From Chryseobacterium gleum (GTDB lineage: Bacteria; Bacteroidota; Bacteroidia; Flavobacteriales; Weeksellaceae), in NCBI RefSeq assembly GCF_900636535.1, contig NZ_LR134289.1, forward strand, positions 434,001-498,000: a stretch of 64,000 nt of DNA, given 5' to 3'. Positions 43,834 through 53,305 of this stretch are shown here, in pieces. The first letter of the stretch is position 1. Every line of letters begins with the position of its first letter. The translations under genes and the position numbers were made by a program. Under the pieces are notes generated by a model. That model made no database searches, had not been told where the DNA came from, and saw nothing but the letters and a program-made list of their open reading frames with translations.

Positions 43834-44622
43834 TTATTTACAGTTTTCGTTATAATCATAAACAACTTCATTGATGATTGAAAGTTTATCTACTGTAGCA
43901 TTGCTGATTTCATCCCGGATAAATTTCCCAAAACCGGACCTTTTCTTTTCTTCATTTTTCAGGGAACCATATTCTCCTTTTGCTATTTTGGCTTTTACAT
44001 AAGGACAATCTGCCAGGATAATTTTGGCCTTTGCCGGAGTCAGTTCTTCTACTTTTCCTCCTTTTTTTGAAAATATATAATTAGGATTCTCTCTTAACCG
44101 GTCTGTTTCTGCCTGAGAGATAGCCTGTGTGCTGTTTGCGGAAAGAGCAGTAGGATAGCCGTAAAGTTTATACACCGTGATTTTCCCTTCCGTTACCACT
44201 TCTGCAAACTGTTCCGTTCTTGAAAGGTTATTGATCGCCTTAAAGCCTGCAGCGAGCCCTGTTGAGCTTTCGGAACTGTTTAAAGCTTCTCTCATATTGG
44301 AGTATTTTACAGATTTAAAAACCCTGGGTGTATCACCTTCATAGAGCATATATTCCTTGATATCGTCAGTATCATAAGTTTTAAACTTAATCCTGTTTTT
44401 TACTTTATCAATATCAGCAATGGGAGCAAATTTTACTTTTAACTGATTTTGCCACGGGCTGGAGTAGCCGCCATGCAGATGCACAACCCCTTCAATTTTT
44501 TTTCCGGCTTTATTGATGATGTATCCGTATTTTTCACCGTTGTAGGTACCGTTCTCTTCATCCTGGGCATAAGCATTTAGAGACACAAGGCTGAATAAGC
44601 CAATAAGTAGTAATTTCTTCAT
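43834..44622 (-). CDS. Exported protein of unknown function
   Basis: A 262-residue protein with a signal peptide (cleavage after NAYAQ, residue 20). The N-terminal part, GEKYGYIINKAGKKIEGVVHL, looks like a short beta-sheet domain, with a second one at FKTYDTDDIKEYMLYEG. The C-terminal third is charged and holds two cysteines. No family is recognised. It follows lptF/G on the same strand after a terminator, so it probably has a separate promoter. Confidence 0.7.
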   Translation of the reverse strand: MKKLLLIGLFSLVSLNAYAQDEENGTYNGEKYGYIINKAGKKIEGVVHLHGGYSSPWQNQLKVKFAPIADIDKVKNRIKFKTYDTDDIKEYMLYEGDTPRVFKSVKYSNMREALNSSESSTGLAAGFKAINNLSRTEQFAEVVTEGKITVYKLYGYPTALSANSTQAISQAETDRLRENPNYIFSKKGGKVEELTPAKAKIILADCPYVKAKIAKGEYGSLKNEEKKRSGFGKFIRDEISNATVDKLSIINEVVYDYNENCK

Positions 44623-44702
44623 GGTTCTGTTTTAAGTTTCCACAAATATAATTTTTTTATATTCAAAATAATACGAAACGGAATATGTTTACAGCAATCA
44701 AC

Positions 44703-44733
44703 AAAAAGCTCCGGAATTTCTCCGGAGCCTTTT
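44703..44733 (-). terminator. Terminator after lptF/G
   Basis: GCTCCGGA / TCCGGAGC stem (44708-44728) with A- and T-rich flanks. Confidence 0.82.
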
Positions 44734-44751
44734 ATTATATTGATATCATCA

Positions 44752-46209
44752 TTACTGATACCTCTGATGTTCTTTACTTTTTGTAAACCTTTTGGTGATC
44801 GGTTTGAATAATGCTTTGTACTTTTCTGCATCAAACAATTGCGAATCTGTAAGCGCTTTATACGTCATCCACACTCCGAAGGGAAGAAGGATCAGGTTAG
44901 GAAGCCAGGCGGCAAGATAAGGATTCATTTTTCCGCTCCATGACATGTTTTCCACGCCAACATTCATTACATAAAAAATAATGAAAATAACAATAGCAAT
45001 AATTACCGGAAGTCCCATTCCACCTTTTCTGATGATAGACCCTAAACTCGATCCGATCAGGAAGAAGATAATACAGGTTACCGAATAGGCAACGATTCTT
45101 TGCTGATAAATAACCACTTTACTGAAGTATTTTACATTGGAACTGTACTCATTCTTTTTAGATTCCAGCGTAGACTTAAGATTATCCAGCCTGTTGTAGG
45201 AATTATAAATGATTTCAAGTTTTTTTTCACCTTTTACCGTATCCAGCTTGATCTGGGTTTTAGGAGCTACCTTATGTTTATTACCTTTATCCATATAGGT
45301 AATAACAGAATTGGTCTGATTAAGGACTTCAGAGCCTATATTATCAAAGAACTGCTTATTGTCTTTCTTGGTTTTGGTAATCGTTCCGTCGAGCTGGTTG
45401 TACGTCTGGAAACGGTAGTCATCCGTAATCTGTTCCTTTTCGATGGCTTTATTGATGATTTCACTGATGTCGAAATGGGAAACCAGTGTGTCAAACTTAA
45501 TGGCCTGGTCGGGCTGTTTCTGTCTTACATTATCTCCTTTTCCGGCAAAAGCGTCTTCAAATACATATCCGTTATACAGCACAAGCTTTAGGTAATTCTT
45601 ATTAGCGGCAGGAACAAATTTTCCTTTTTCCGCAACAACGGATTGCTGGTTTTCATAAGCGTTGGCTTTTTTATGAACAAAAACCCCTTCAATATTTTCC
45701 CCGTTTTCCCCGTATATTTTGTCAAACTTTACCATATAGCCGGGAATCTGGTCGATAAACTGTCCCGGAGTAAAGTTGATGGCCGGTTTTGTCTGGGCAA
45801 TATTGAAAAGCATATTTTTAGCTTTCTTCTGAAAATCCGGGATGATATTATTGGAAAAGAAAAACAGCATAATAGCAAGCGCTGTTGAAATTCCCAGAAG
45901 GGGAGTCATTACTCTGGTCAAAGGAATTCCTGCCGCTTTCATTGCCGCAAGCTCATAACGTTCTCCAAATTCACCGAAAGACATAATACTCGCCAGGAGG
46001 ATAGTAAGCGGAAGAACCATACTGATAACGTTCACCCCAAGATAAAAAAGAAGTTTGAGGATCTGCCAGTAGCTTAATCCTTTTCCCATAAACTGCCCCA
46101 ACTGAACCCAGATAATGTTTACAATAAAAATGAAAAACAATACGCTGAATATAAAGAAAAACGGTCCAAAGAAGGTTTTTATGATATATCGGTCTAGTAT
46201 TTTTAACAT
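44752..46209 (-). CDS. LptF/LptG-family permease of LPS export
   Basis: A 485-residue inner-membrane protein with three N-terminal and three C-terminal helices around a large periplasmic beta-jellyroll domain. Start MLKILDRYIIKTFFGPF and VLPLTILLASIMSFGEFGERYELAAMKAAGIPL are standard for LptF/G, the transmembrane part of the LPS-extracting ABC transporter. A TAATTTTG element ends four bases before the ATG at 46209, so the message may be leaderless. Whether it is LptF or LptG cannot be decided here. Confidence 0.92.
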   Translation of the reverse strand: MLKILDRYIIKTFFGPFFFIFSVLFFIFIVNIIWVQLGQFMGKGLSYWQILKLLFYLGVNVISMVLPLTILLASIMSFGEFGERYELAAMKAAGIPLTRVMTPLLGISTALAIMLFFFSNNIIPDFQKKAKNMLFNIAQTKPAINFTPGQFIDQIPGYMVKFDKIYGENGENIEGVFVHKKANAYENQQSVVAEKGKFVPAANKNYLKLVLYNGYVFEDAFAGKGDNVRQKQPDQAIKFDTLVSHFDISEIINKAIEKEQITDDYRFQTYNQLDGTITKTKKDNKQFFDNIGSEVLNQTNSVITYMDKGNKHKVAPKTQIKLDTVKGEKKLEIIYNSYNRLDNLKSTLESKKNEYSSNVKYFSKVVIYQQRIVAYSVTCIIFFLIGSSLGSIIRKGGMGLPVIIAIVIFIIFYVMNVGVENMSWSGKMNPYLAAWLPNLILLPFGVWMTYKALTDSQLFDAEKYKALFKPITKRFTKSKEHQRYQ

Positions 46210-46213
46210 GCGC

Positions 46214-46221
46214 CAAAATTA
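46214..46221 (-). promoter_or_regulatory. -7 element touching the lptF/G start codon
   Basis: TAATTTTG on the minus strand followed by GCGC and the ATG. The spacing is identical to that at dinB. Confidence 0.45.
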
Positions 46222-46222
46222 A

Positions 46223-46258
46223 TCAAAAAGCCACAAAGTTTACTTGTGGCTTTTTATA
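46223..46258 (-). terminator. Terminator after lolA
   Basis: AAAAGCCACAA (46226-46236) pairs with TTGTGGCTTTT, with T residues following on the minus strand. It separates lolA from lptF/G. Confidence 0.8.
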
Positions 46259-46329
46259 TTTTGTTATTTTTTTTAAACTAAATCGCAAAAAAACAAATTT
46301 GCGGATAAGCAGTTTTGCCTTTTACCTTT

Positions 46330-46977
46330 CTAAAGTTCTGTTATAATGTAGTTTTTGAATTTATTCTTATCAAAAACAAACATATTAGGATCCAGCTCCT
46401 GGTTTTCTTTGTATTCTTTAATAGCGATTACTGCAACATCTTTGTTGGTTCCATGCTGTTCAAGTTTTACCATTTGCTTCTTTACTGAATCTACAAAAAG
46501 ATAAACATACTTTATACCGTTTGTTTTTACCGGGGTCAGCTTGATAAAGTCAGCATTAACGCCGTTTACCATTTTCTTACCGTTGTAGGTTACATTATAA
46601 TCGTTCCTGTAGGTGGTAAGATAATTGATAGGGGAGAACATGGTACTGCTTCCGTTAGGTTTGGCAATGGTTACTTCCATATCATCAGCGTTGATGTTGT
46701 AAATTTTGCTTCCGTCGAAGATCTGTTCTGTATCCATGATCTTCAGTTTGTACTTTTCTCCGGCAACATAATAAATACCGGGTTCTGTTTTTGTCACCTG
46801 TCCGTTAAGACCGCTTCCAAAAGAAAATTTGAAGTAAGAATTCTTTTTAGAATTATAGTTGGCTGTAATATCATCCAATATCTTTTTAGCTTTAGCATCA
46901 ATCTTCTGAGCATTGGCCATACCTACTGCACCTACAACAAAACTTCCCAATATAACTTTTGAAATAATATTTTTCAT
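46330..46977 (-). CDS. lolA: LolA-like outer-membrane lipoprotein carrier
   Basis: A 215-residue periplasmic protein with a signal peptide (cleavage after GMANAQ, residue 24). The LolA-type beta half-barrel is indicated by KKILDDITANYNSKKNSYFKF, the membrane-facing EPGIYYVAGEKYKLKI, and FKLTPV-like strands near the end. It carries lipoproteins from the inner to the outer membrane. The neighbourhood ftsK-lolA-lptF/G is the usual one in this group. Here a lipoprotein gene and a relic of ftsK lie between ftsK and lolA. Confidence 0.86.
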   Translation of the reverse strand: MKNIISKVILGSFVVGAVGMANAQKIDAKAKKILDDITANYNSKKNSYFKFSFGSGLNGQVTKTEPGIYYVAGEKYKLKIMDTEQIFDGSKIYNINADDMEVTIAKPNGSSTMFSPINYLTTYRNDYNVTYNGKKMVNGVNADFIKLTPVKTNGIKYVYLFVDSVKKQMVKLEQHGTNKDVAVIAIKEYKENQELDPNMFVFDKNKFKNYIITEL

Positions 46978-47041
46978 TTTCTTAATTTAATAATCGTTAG
47001 ATTTTCTTTAATTCTCAAGGTTAAAACGATGTGTTTTTCCT

Positions 47042-47074
47042 TTAACTACGCAGATCTTCCAAAAACTGTTCCAA
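47042..47074 (-). pseudogene. Relic of an ftsK 3' end
   Basis: Ten codons plus stop read LEQFLEDLRS, against LEQFLEDLRN at the real end of ftsK (47678-47710). Nine of ten residues agree, while most codons differ at synonymous positions. It lies 64 bases before the lolA start, where ftsK would be expected to end. It suggests that the DNA between was inserted together with a second, diverged ftsK tail. Confidence 0.6.
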
Positions 47075-47122
47075 AATCCACCTTTCAATGCCGGATACTG
47101 TATGACAGATATTGTTTACAGA

Positions 47123-47584
47123 TTACCTTATCTCCGGTCTTTCAATGTACTGATCAAATTTTTCAGGGAGCATATTGGTGACAGTTAATTTATTGGAAGT
47201 AATCGTTGGTTCAATTTTAATTACTTTAGTGTTTTCATTAATCTCAACCGGATGCTTACTTCTCATATTCACCATATCTATATGAAGAACTGTAAACTCA
47301 TGTTTTCCTTTTGCTAAATCAACAATAACATATTCTTTGGGCCTTATCTGTCCTAATGATTTGCCGTCAAGTCCGATATTCAATCTTGCTGTGTTATCCA
47401 TTTTATGGAGAATTCCGGCGCCATTATAAATAAGGACTTTACCATTTCCCAGAGTGTTATTATCAATAACATCCAGTTTCACAGAAGCATAATCACTGGG
47501 AACAGTCCTTAAGGCGCATGAAGATAATGTTAATGTACATGCAAAAAGACTCAATGTAATAGTTTGTTTTAGGGTAATTTTCAT
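47123..47584 (-). CDS. Small lipoprotein of unknown function
   Basis: A 153-residue protein with lipobox LSSC (Cys23). The mature part begins ALRTVPSDYASVKLDV and contains VLIYNGAGILHKMDNTARLNIGLDGKSLGQIRPKEYVIVDLAKGKHEF. This resembles the DUF2846-like layout of small beta-rich lipoproteins (a carboxypeptidase-regulatory-like fold), but I am not sure. It is inserted between ftsK and lolA. Confidence 0.72.
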   Translation of the reverse strand: MKITLKQTITLSLFACTLTLSSCALRTVPSDYASVKLDVIDNNTLGNGKVLIYNGAGILHKMDNTARLNIGLDGKSLGQIRPKEYVIVDLAKGKHEFTVLHIDMVNMRSKHPVEINENTKVIKIEPTITSNKLTVTNMLPEKFDQYIERPEIR

Positions 47585-47677
47585 GGTAATAGTTTGAATT
47601 GAATTTTTTATATCCCGGTACCCAGTCAGGAGTATCCGGGATTAATCTTTGTATTGATGATTGTTATAATATAATGA

Positions 47678-50272
47678 TTAGTTTCGTAAATCTTCAAGGA
47701 ACTGCTCCAAAGAATGTAGATCACTGATCAGCACCTCTCTCGCTTTAGCCCCATTGAATCCTCCCACAATACCGCTTGCTTCCAGTTGATCCATAATTCT
47801 TCCGGCTCTGTTGTAACCAAGCTTCAACTGTCTCTGAAGCATTGATGTAGACCCTTGTTGTGTAGAAACAATAATTCTTGCAGCTTCTTCAAACAGGGCG
47901 TCTTTTTCATTTGGATCAAAAGCGCCTACTGAACTTGTTGAATCTTCAGAAACATATTCAGGAAGTAATAACGCTGAGGCATAGCCTTTCTGTTCTCCGA
48001 TAAATTCTGCCAGTCTTTCCACTTCCGGAGTATCTACAAAAGCACACTGAAGTCTTAAGATTTCGTTTCCGTTGAAATAAAGCATATCTCCTTTACCAAT
48101 CAGCTGATCCGCTCCCGGAGAGTCAAGAATCGTTCTGGAGTCTACGCTGGAGATTACCCTGAAGGCAGCTCTTGCCGGAAAGTTAGCCTTGATCATACCT
48201 GTAATAACGTTTACAGAAGGTCTTTGCGTGGCAACGATAAGGTGAATACCTACGGCTCTGGCAAGCTGTGCAAGTCTGGCAATCGGTAATTCAACTTCTT
48301 TTCCTGCGGTCATAATAAGATCGGCAAACTCATCCACTACCAGTACAATATAAGGTAAGTAACGGTGCCCGTTTTCAGGATTTAATTTTCTTTCTGCAAA
48401 TTTCTTATTGTATTCTTTCAGGTTTTTACAGAAAGCATTTTTAAGAAGGTCATATCGGGTATCCATTTCAATACACAGAGAGTTCAGGGTATTGATTACT
48501 TTATTGGTATCTGTGATAATTGCTTCTTCCGCATCAGGAAGTTTGGCCAGGTAATGTCTTTCAATTTTTGAATATAATGAAAGTTCCACCTTTTTAGGAT
48601 CCACCATTACGAACTTCAGTTCACTTGGATGCTTTTTATAAAGAAGGGAAGTCAGGATGGCATTAATCCCTACAGATTTACCCTGACCCGTAGCTCCCGC
48701 CATCAGTAAGTGTGGCATTTTTGAAAGGTCAGCCATGAAAATTTCATTGGAAATGGTCTTCCCGAAAACCACCGGAAGATCCATATCTGTATTCTGAAAC
48801 TTCTGGGAAGCAATTACAGAACGCATAGAAACCATTGTAGGATTTTTTCTTGGCACTTCAATACCGATTGTCCCTTTTCCGGGCATTGGAGCAATGATTC
48901 TGATTCCTAATGCAGAAAGGTTCAATGCAATATCATCCTGCAGTTTTTTAATCGCTGCCACTCTGATTCCTGCTTCCGGAACAATTTCGTATAAGGTAAC
49001 AGTAGGACCGATTGTTGCTTTGATCTCTGCAATTCCAACGTTGAAATTCTTCAGAAGTCCAACGATTTTATTTTTATTTTCTTCTAATTCTTCTTTATTG
49101 ATGGAGATCTCTTCATTACCATAATCTTTCAGCAGATCTACAGGTGGCATCTGGAAATTGGCCAGATCCAGCTTATGGTCATATAAACCATGCTTTTCTA
49201 CCAGATCCTGGGATTTTTTTTCGGAATCATCCAGAATATCAATAACAGGAGCTACTTCTACGTTAAACTTAATATCTTCCTTCACCTGAGAACCTGTGAT
49301 AACAGCAGATGGAGCAGAAGGTCTGATGTCAAATGCCTCCTCCGGAGTTGATACAGGAACAACTGGTTTTGTAGACAGGTTTAAACTTACCGGCTCAGAA
49401 GTACTGCCCGGATTCGTATCAAAAGTATCAAAAGAAGTATGATTTGGAGTGGTAATGGTTTCTATATCTGACGAAACGGGAACTTCAGGAAATCCTTTCG
49501 GAACACTTACCGGCTCCGGTTCCTTTTTTACATTCATTGAAGTATTGGAAGTGTTATTGGTAACATCACTTACTGTAACACGGGGAGCAGCTTCTTTTTC
49601 TTCTTCTGTTTCCTCTGCTTCTTCTTTCAGTTCCTCATCCGCTTCGAAATCTTCATTAGAGTCCGGCATCATAGATTTTACTTTTCCAATCGTATTTTCA
49701 TTAATTTTATTCAGTTTCGCTTTGATTGAACTAGGACGAAGATTAAATTCAAGGATAAAATATAACAGGATACTTGCTGCCAGTACGGTCCAAAGACCTA
49801 CAGAGCCAATGATGGAATTAAGATAATCCATAATCTGATATCCATAGACGCCACCTAAAACACCCTGACCTTTCGTAAGTGCTCCCATAAAAATAGGAAG
49901 CCAGCAGATAAAAAACAGAGAGTGGCCAATGGTTTTCCATGGCTTGAATATTTTCTTCTTAAGAATCAGTGTTCCTACTACAAGCAGCAAAAATGCGATG
50001 ATAAATGAGGCTATACCAATACTTTCAAAAATGAAAATATTACCAAGCCAGTCACCCACCTTACCAAAGATATTGGAAGATTTTATACTCTTGTCCAGCA
50101 TAGTCCCTGCCTGGCTTTGATCTGCTTTCCAGTTCATCAGGTAAGAGATGAATGAGAAGGCAAGAACAGCAGATAAAAGTATAAAGGTAAGCCCGAAAAA
50201 AATACGTGGCTTAGATAAAATTCTGCCTTTTTCAGGCATTTCAGTCGGTTTTTTTTGTGTCTTTTTATCCAT
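47678..50272 (-). CDS. ftsK: DNA translocase FtsK
   Basis: An 864-residue chromosome-segregation motor. Four N-terminal membrane helices span about 27-190. A low-complexity acidic linker (EEAEETEEEKEAAPR and Pro/Val/Ser repeats, about 210-330) follows, then the alpha/beta motor with Walker A GATGQGKSVG (about 523-532) and Walker B IVLVVDEFADL. The C-terminal gamma winged helix (QRQLKLGYNRAGRIMDQLEASGIVG) reads chromosome polarity signals. It works at the division septum. A TAAATTTG promoter element lies at 50286-50293. Confidence 0.96.
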   Translation of the reverse strand: MDKKTQKKPTEMPEKGRILSKPRIFFGLTFILLSAVLAFSFISYLMNWKADQSQAGTMLDKSIKSSNIFGKVGDWLGNIFIFESIGIASFIIAFLLLVVGTLILKKKIFKPWKTIGHSLFFICWLPIFMGALTKGQGVLGGVYGYQIMDYLNSIIGSVGLWTVLAASILLYFILEFNLRPSSIKAKLNKINENTIGKVKSMMPDSNEDFEADEELKEEAEETEEEKEAAPRVTVSDVTNNTSNTSMNVKKEPEPVSVPKGFPEVPVSSDIETITTPNHTSFDTFDTNPGSTSEPVSLNLSTKPVVPVSTPEEAFDIRPSAPSAVITGSQVKEDIKFNVEVAPVIDILDDSEKKSQDLVEKHGLYDHKLDLANFQMPPVDLLKDYGNEEISINKEELEENKNKIVGLLKNFNVGIAEIKATIGPTVTLYEIVPEAGIRVAAIKKLQDDIALNLSALGIRIIAPMPGKGTIGIEVPRKNPTMVSMRSVIASQKFQNTDMDLPVVFGKTISNEIFMADLSKMPHLLMAGATGQGKSVGINAILTSLLYKKHPSELKFVMVDPKKVELSLYSKIERHYLAKLPDAEEAIITDTNKVINTLNSLCIEMDTRYDLLKNAFCKNLKEYNKKFAERKLNPENGHRYLPYIVLVVDEFADLIMTAGKEVELPIARLAQLARAVGIHLIVATQRPSVNVITGMIKANFPARAAFRVISSVDSRTILDSPGADQLIGKGDMLYFNGNEILRLQCAFVDTPEVERLAEFIGEQKGYASALLLPEYVSEDSTSSVGAFDPNEKDALFEEAARIIVSTQQGSTSMLQRQLKLGYNRAGRIMDQLEASGIVGGFNGAKAREVLISDLHSLEQFLEDLRN

Positions 50273-50645
50273 AATATCAATGTCGCAAATTTAATGTTTT
50301 ATTCAACATTAAATGAATCTTTTTTATCCAAAAAACATTTGGGTAATCCAGCTTTTATAAAGGGTATTTAAAATTTTTACTCGAAAATTATTTTATGTTT
50401 TACTATGATAAAATAAGGTTATTTTTTTTGCTTATCCAAATCTGATACCGTTAAATACTATTAATTAATTATAATTCGTTTTTCTTTAAAAAAGATAATA
50501 AAATTTTCGATCTAAATGAATATAGCTGAAAAAAATAACAATATTGAATATCTGGTTGATAATATAATATGCAATCGTGTTTTTTGAACTAGTTCAAAGG
50601 CCAGCAGCTGAGGCCTGAGTAATTTTGTCTCATAAGATTTCATAT
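50273..50645. promoter_or_regulatory. Divergent intergenic region before ftsK
   Basis: About 370 AT-rich bases. TAAATTTG on the minus strand at 50286-50293 is the likely ftsK -7 element, 13 bases before its ATG. I see nothing else definite. Confidence 0.45.
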
Positions 50646-51284
50646 ATGAAAAACAAATTCAAAATTATTCTGACCTTAGGTCTGATATTAATTTCAATGA
50701 TTACAATGAACGCACAACAACAAAAAATGGAAAACACAGCATTATTAATTATCGATGTACAGAATGATTATTTCCCGGGAGGAAAAATGACCCTGGAAAA
50801 GTCTGAACAGGCTGCAGAAAATATCCGGAAAGTATTAGATTATTTCAGAGAAAATCATCTTCCTGTTATTCATATCCGGCATATCTCTACCAATGACGGG
50901 GCGACTTTTTTCCTTCCGGATACAGATGGGGTTAAAATCAATAATCGGGTTTTACCGCAGGAGAATGAAAAAATAATTACCAAACATTTTCCCAACAGCT
51001 TCAGGGAAACTGACCTTCTGAACTATCTTCAGTCAAAGAAAATTAAAAGTCTTGTAATTACAGGAATGATGACAGATGTCTGTGTGGAATCTACTACCAG
51101 AGCGGCTTTTGATTTCGGATTCACTAATACCGTTATTGGTGATGCCACTGCAACCAGAAATCGTGAACTGAATGGGGAAGTACTAAAGGCTGAAGAAGTT
51201 CAAAGGTCCTTCATGGCGGGGATATCTGCTCTTGGAAATCTTTATGCCCGAGTAATAAATGCAAAAGAATTTTTAAATAAATAG
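50646..51284 (+). CDS. Isochorismatase-like cysteine hydrolase, exported
   Basis: About 212 residues from MKNKFKIILTLGL, which begins a signal peptide ending near NAQQ. The start at 50646 is preferred because it opens the signal sequence. The catalytic triad is visible: Asp in LLIIDVQNDYF, Lys likely in the following strand region, and Cys in GMMTDVCVESTTRAA. Family members hydrolyse amides or vinyl ethers such as isochorismate or nicotinamide. Export to the periplasm is unusual for the family. It is monocistronic, and repeat element B follows. Confidence 0.85.
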   Translation: MKNKFKIILTLGLILISMITMNAQQQKMENTALLIIDVQNDYFPGGKMTLEKSEQAAENIRKVLDYFRENHLPVIHIRHISTNDGATFFLPDTDGVKINNRVLPQENEKIITKHFPNSFRETDLLNYLQSKKIKSLVITGMMTDVCVESTTRAAFDFGFTNTVIGDATATRNRELNGEVLKAEEVQRSFMAGISALGNLYARVINAKEFLNK

Positions 51285-51305
51285 GCTTAAAAGTGAGCAT
51301 GTTTG

Positions 51306-51472
51306 GATACGCAAAGGCGCAAAATGATATTAAAAATTTTGCTATAAGGCGCAAGGATTTTATCTCCGATAAAATTTAAAAACAAGTCATCTTGCTGAAA
51401 ATCTTCGATTTTCTTGCGTCTTAAAATAAACAATATGTATGATAAAACTTTGCGCCTTAGCGTTTACCTAAC
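51306..51472. repeat. CGCAAAG-type repeat element B
   Basis: It starts ATACGCAAAGGCGCAAA and ends TTTGCGCCTTAGCGTTT. Inside are TAAGGCGCAAGG, hairpin GATTTTATC-TCC-GATAAAATT, hairpin GAAAATC-TTC-GATTTTC and CTTGCGTCTTAAAAT. It is the reverse complement of element A in layout and hairpin sequence. Confidence 0.8.
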
Positions 51473-51497
51473 AAAAATGATTTAACATAACTTTATC

Positions 51498-51530
51498 AAT
51501 AAAGGTGTCAATAATTTTGATACCTTTATT
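51498..51530. promoter_or_regulatory. 33-bp near-perfect palindrome at the Crp/Fnr promoter
   Basis: Arms AATAAAGGTGTCA (51498-51510) and TGATACCTTTATT (51518-51530) match with one mismatch around ATAATTT. The -7-like TAATTTTG (51512-51519) lies in its centre. It is probably an autoregulatory site of the regulator that follows. Confidence 0.6.
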
Positions 51531-51546
51531 TTGCTTAAATAATTCC

Positions 51547-52125
51547 ATGTCCGATTTACTTTTTAGAAATATCAGTCAATACATCAATCTTTCAGAAGAG
51601 GATTTTCAGCAGTTTGTAAAGCCTTTTGAACTCAAAATGTTTAAAAAGAAAGAGGTTGTTCTCAAAGAAGGTGATTACTGCCTTTTTGAGGGTTTTGTAC
51701 TGAGTGGCTGCTTTAAAATCTATTATCTTAATGAAAACGGTTTTGAGCAAACCTTATATTTTGCTGTTGAAGGCTGGTGGATTACAGATATTGACAGTCT
51801 TATCAATAATGTTCCCAGTATTCTGAATATTGAAGCTCTTGAAGACAGTGAAGTGCTGATGATTTCCAAAAAAGAGAAAGAAAATCTATACGAAACAATG
51901 CCAAACACAGAAAAGCTTTTCAGAATTATGAATCAGAAATCTTCGGTAGCACTGCAAAGGAGAATTCTTTCTTTAACAGGAAAAACAGCTGATAAAAGAT
52001 ATCTTGAATTTCTTGGAAAGTATCCGGGACTGGAACAGAGAATTACCCAGCAGCAGGTTGCTTCGTATCTGGGAATTACCCATGAGTTTTTAAGTAAAAT
52101 AAGAAAGAAAATTTCAAGTCAATGA
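51547..52125 (+). CDS. Crp/Fnr-family transcriptional regulator
   Basis: About 192 residues from MSDLLFRNISQYINLSEEDF. A cyclic-nucleotide-binding-like domain (about 1-120, with FKKKEVVLKEGDYCLFEGFVLSGCFKIYY) is followed by a C-terminal helix-turn-helix (RITQQQVASYLGITHEFLSKIRKK). The phosphate-binding RS of true CRP is missing and no Fnr-type cysteine cluster is seen, so the ligand is unknown. It resembles the many short Crp-like proteins of Bacteroidota. The upstream palindrome suggests autoregulation. Confidence 0.88.
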   Translation: MSDLLFRNISQYINLSEEDFQQFVKPFELKMFKKKEVVLKEGDYCLFEGFVLSGCFKIYYLNENGFEQTLYFAVEGWWITDIDSLINNVPSILNIEALEDSEVLMISKKEKENLYETMPNTEKLFRIMNQKSSVALQRRILSLTGKTADKRYLEFLGKYPGLEQRITQQQVASYLGITHEFLSKIRKKISSQ

Positions 52126-52144
52126 ATTGAATATGAATATTTTT

Positions 52145-52152
52145 TATTTTTG
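52145..52152 (+). promoter_or_regulatory. -7 element of the esterase gene
   Basis: TATTTTTG, 15 bases before the ATG at 52168. Confidence 0.5.
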
Positions 52153-52167
52153 AAATAAAAAAATACC

Positions 52168-53305
52168 ATGAGAACTTTAGTATTGCCATGTCTGCTTTGT
52201 TTTTCGAGTATGTTTTCTCAATCTTATGAAAGTTTTATGCAGGATGGATGCCTCCAAAAAATTAAAAGCAAAGGAGTATTGTGCTGCACTTTCAGATTTT
52301 AAAAACGCTTTTGGTCTGCAGGCAAAAGTTGGAGTGTATGAATATGTAAGTGGTGCTTCAGCGGCCGCCAATTGCAGTGATACAAAAACAGCAGTAGAGT
52401 GGTTAAAAAAAAGTTATGATCTTGGATTAGGAAAAAACCGTGATGAAATAATCTATCTGAAAACCAATGAAAGATTTAAAAATCTTACTTCTGATACGGA
52501 ATTTCAGCAGATTATAACAGGTATGGAAAATAAACTGGCTCAAAAGGAAGAGGATAAAAGAAAAGAAGCAGAGCTGTGGAACCAGGAGATTATCCGTAAT
52601 CAGATTACAGAAAATAAACCCTTCAATCAGCCTTCACCCGGGTTTGCCTTGTATTTTACTGAAACTGGAGGTATGAAAATTCCATATATTGTTTTCGTTC
52701 CCAAGAGTTATAAAGCTTCTGCAAAAACAAGAGTGATCTTTTACCTTCATGGAGGAGTAAATTCACTGAATGATTTTTACTATAAAAATACTGACGTCAA
52801 AGCAGAACCCATTTTTTCAGTAGGGGAAAATTTTAATGCCATTATTGTTTATCCTTTTGCTAAAAAAGATTTTGGATGGGTTGACCAGAAGAAGGCATTT
52901 GAGAATATATTTACAATTGTACATGATATTGAGAAAAAATACAATGTAGACCGGAATAAAATATACCTTGGAGGAATGTCTAACGGTGGAACTGCCACCT
53001 TCTGGTTTGCATCACAGAAAAAGACACCTTTCCGGGCTTTTTATGCTTTTGCTCCCAACCCTGTATTGAATATCGGGGATGTTTCATTTGAGAATATCAC
53101 AAAAAAGCATCCGTTGTATACTGTGAATGCAAAAGATGATGGTGTTTTCAGCTATGAAAATGTCTTTAAAATTTATAATCAAAATAAATCCAGGGCAACA
53201 GGATGGACATTTAAAACCCTGGAGAAAGGATCTCATGCTTTCATTTATAATCCGGAGATCAATAAAGAATTGTTAACACATTTCTTTTCAGAAGTTTTAA
53301 AATAA
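52168..53305 (+). pseudogene. Exported esterase gene with a 4-bp frameshifting duplication
   Basis: The gene starts at the ATG at 52168, with a signal peptide MRTLVLPCLLCFSSMFSQ. After SYESFMQD the frame is broken by a duplicated GGAT (52242-52249, GGATGGAT). Removing four bases joins it to ASKKLKAKEYCAALSDF and the rest, readable from 52226. The downstream part has a helical repeat-like N-terminal region and a PHB-depolymerase-like esterase domain with LHGG and GGMSNGG (nucleophile Ser). A -7 element at 52145-52152 supports the 52168 start. As it stands, the signal peptide is out of frame. Confidence 0.82.

Noticed and set aside
47612..47642. Terminator after ftsK (ATCCCGG/CCGGGAT hairpin)
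   Set aside because: The stem is good but no T run follows on the minus strand, so I did not list it as a terminator.
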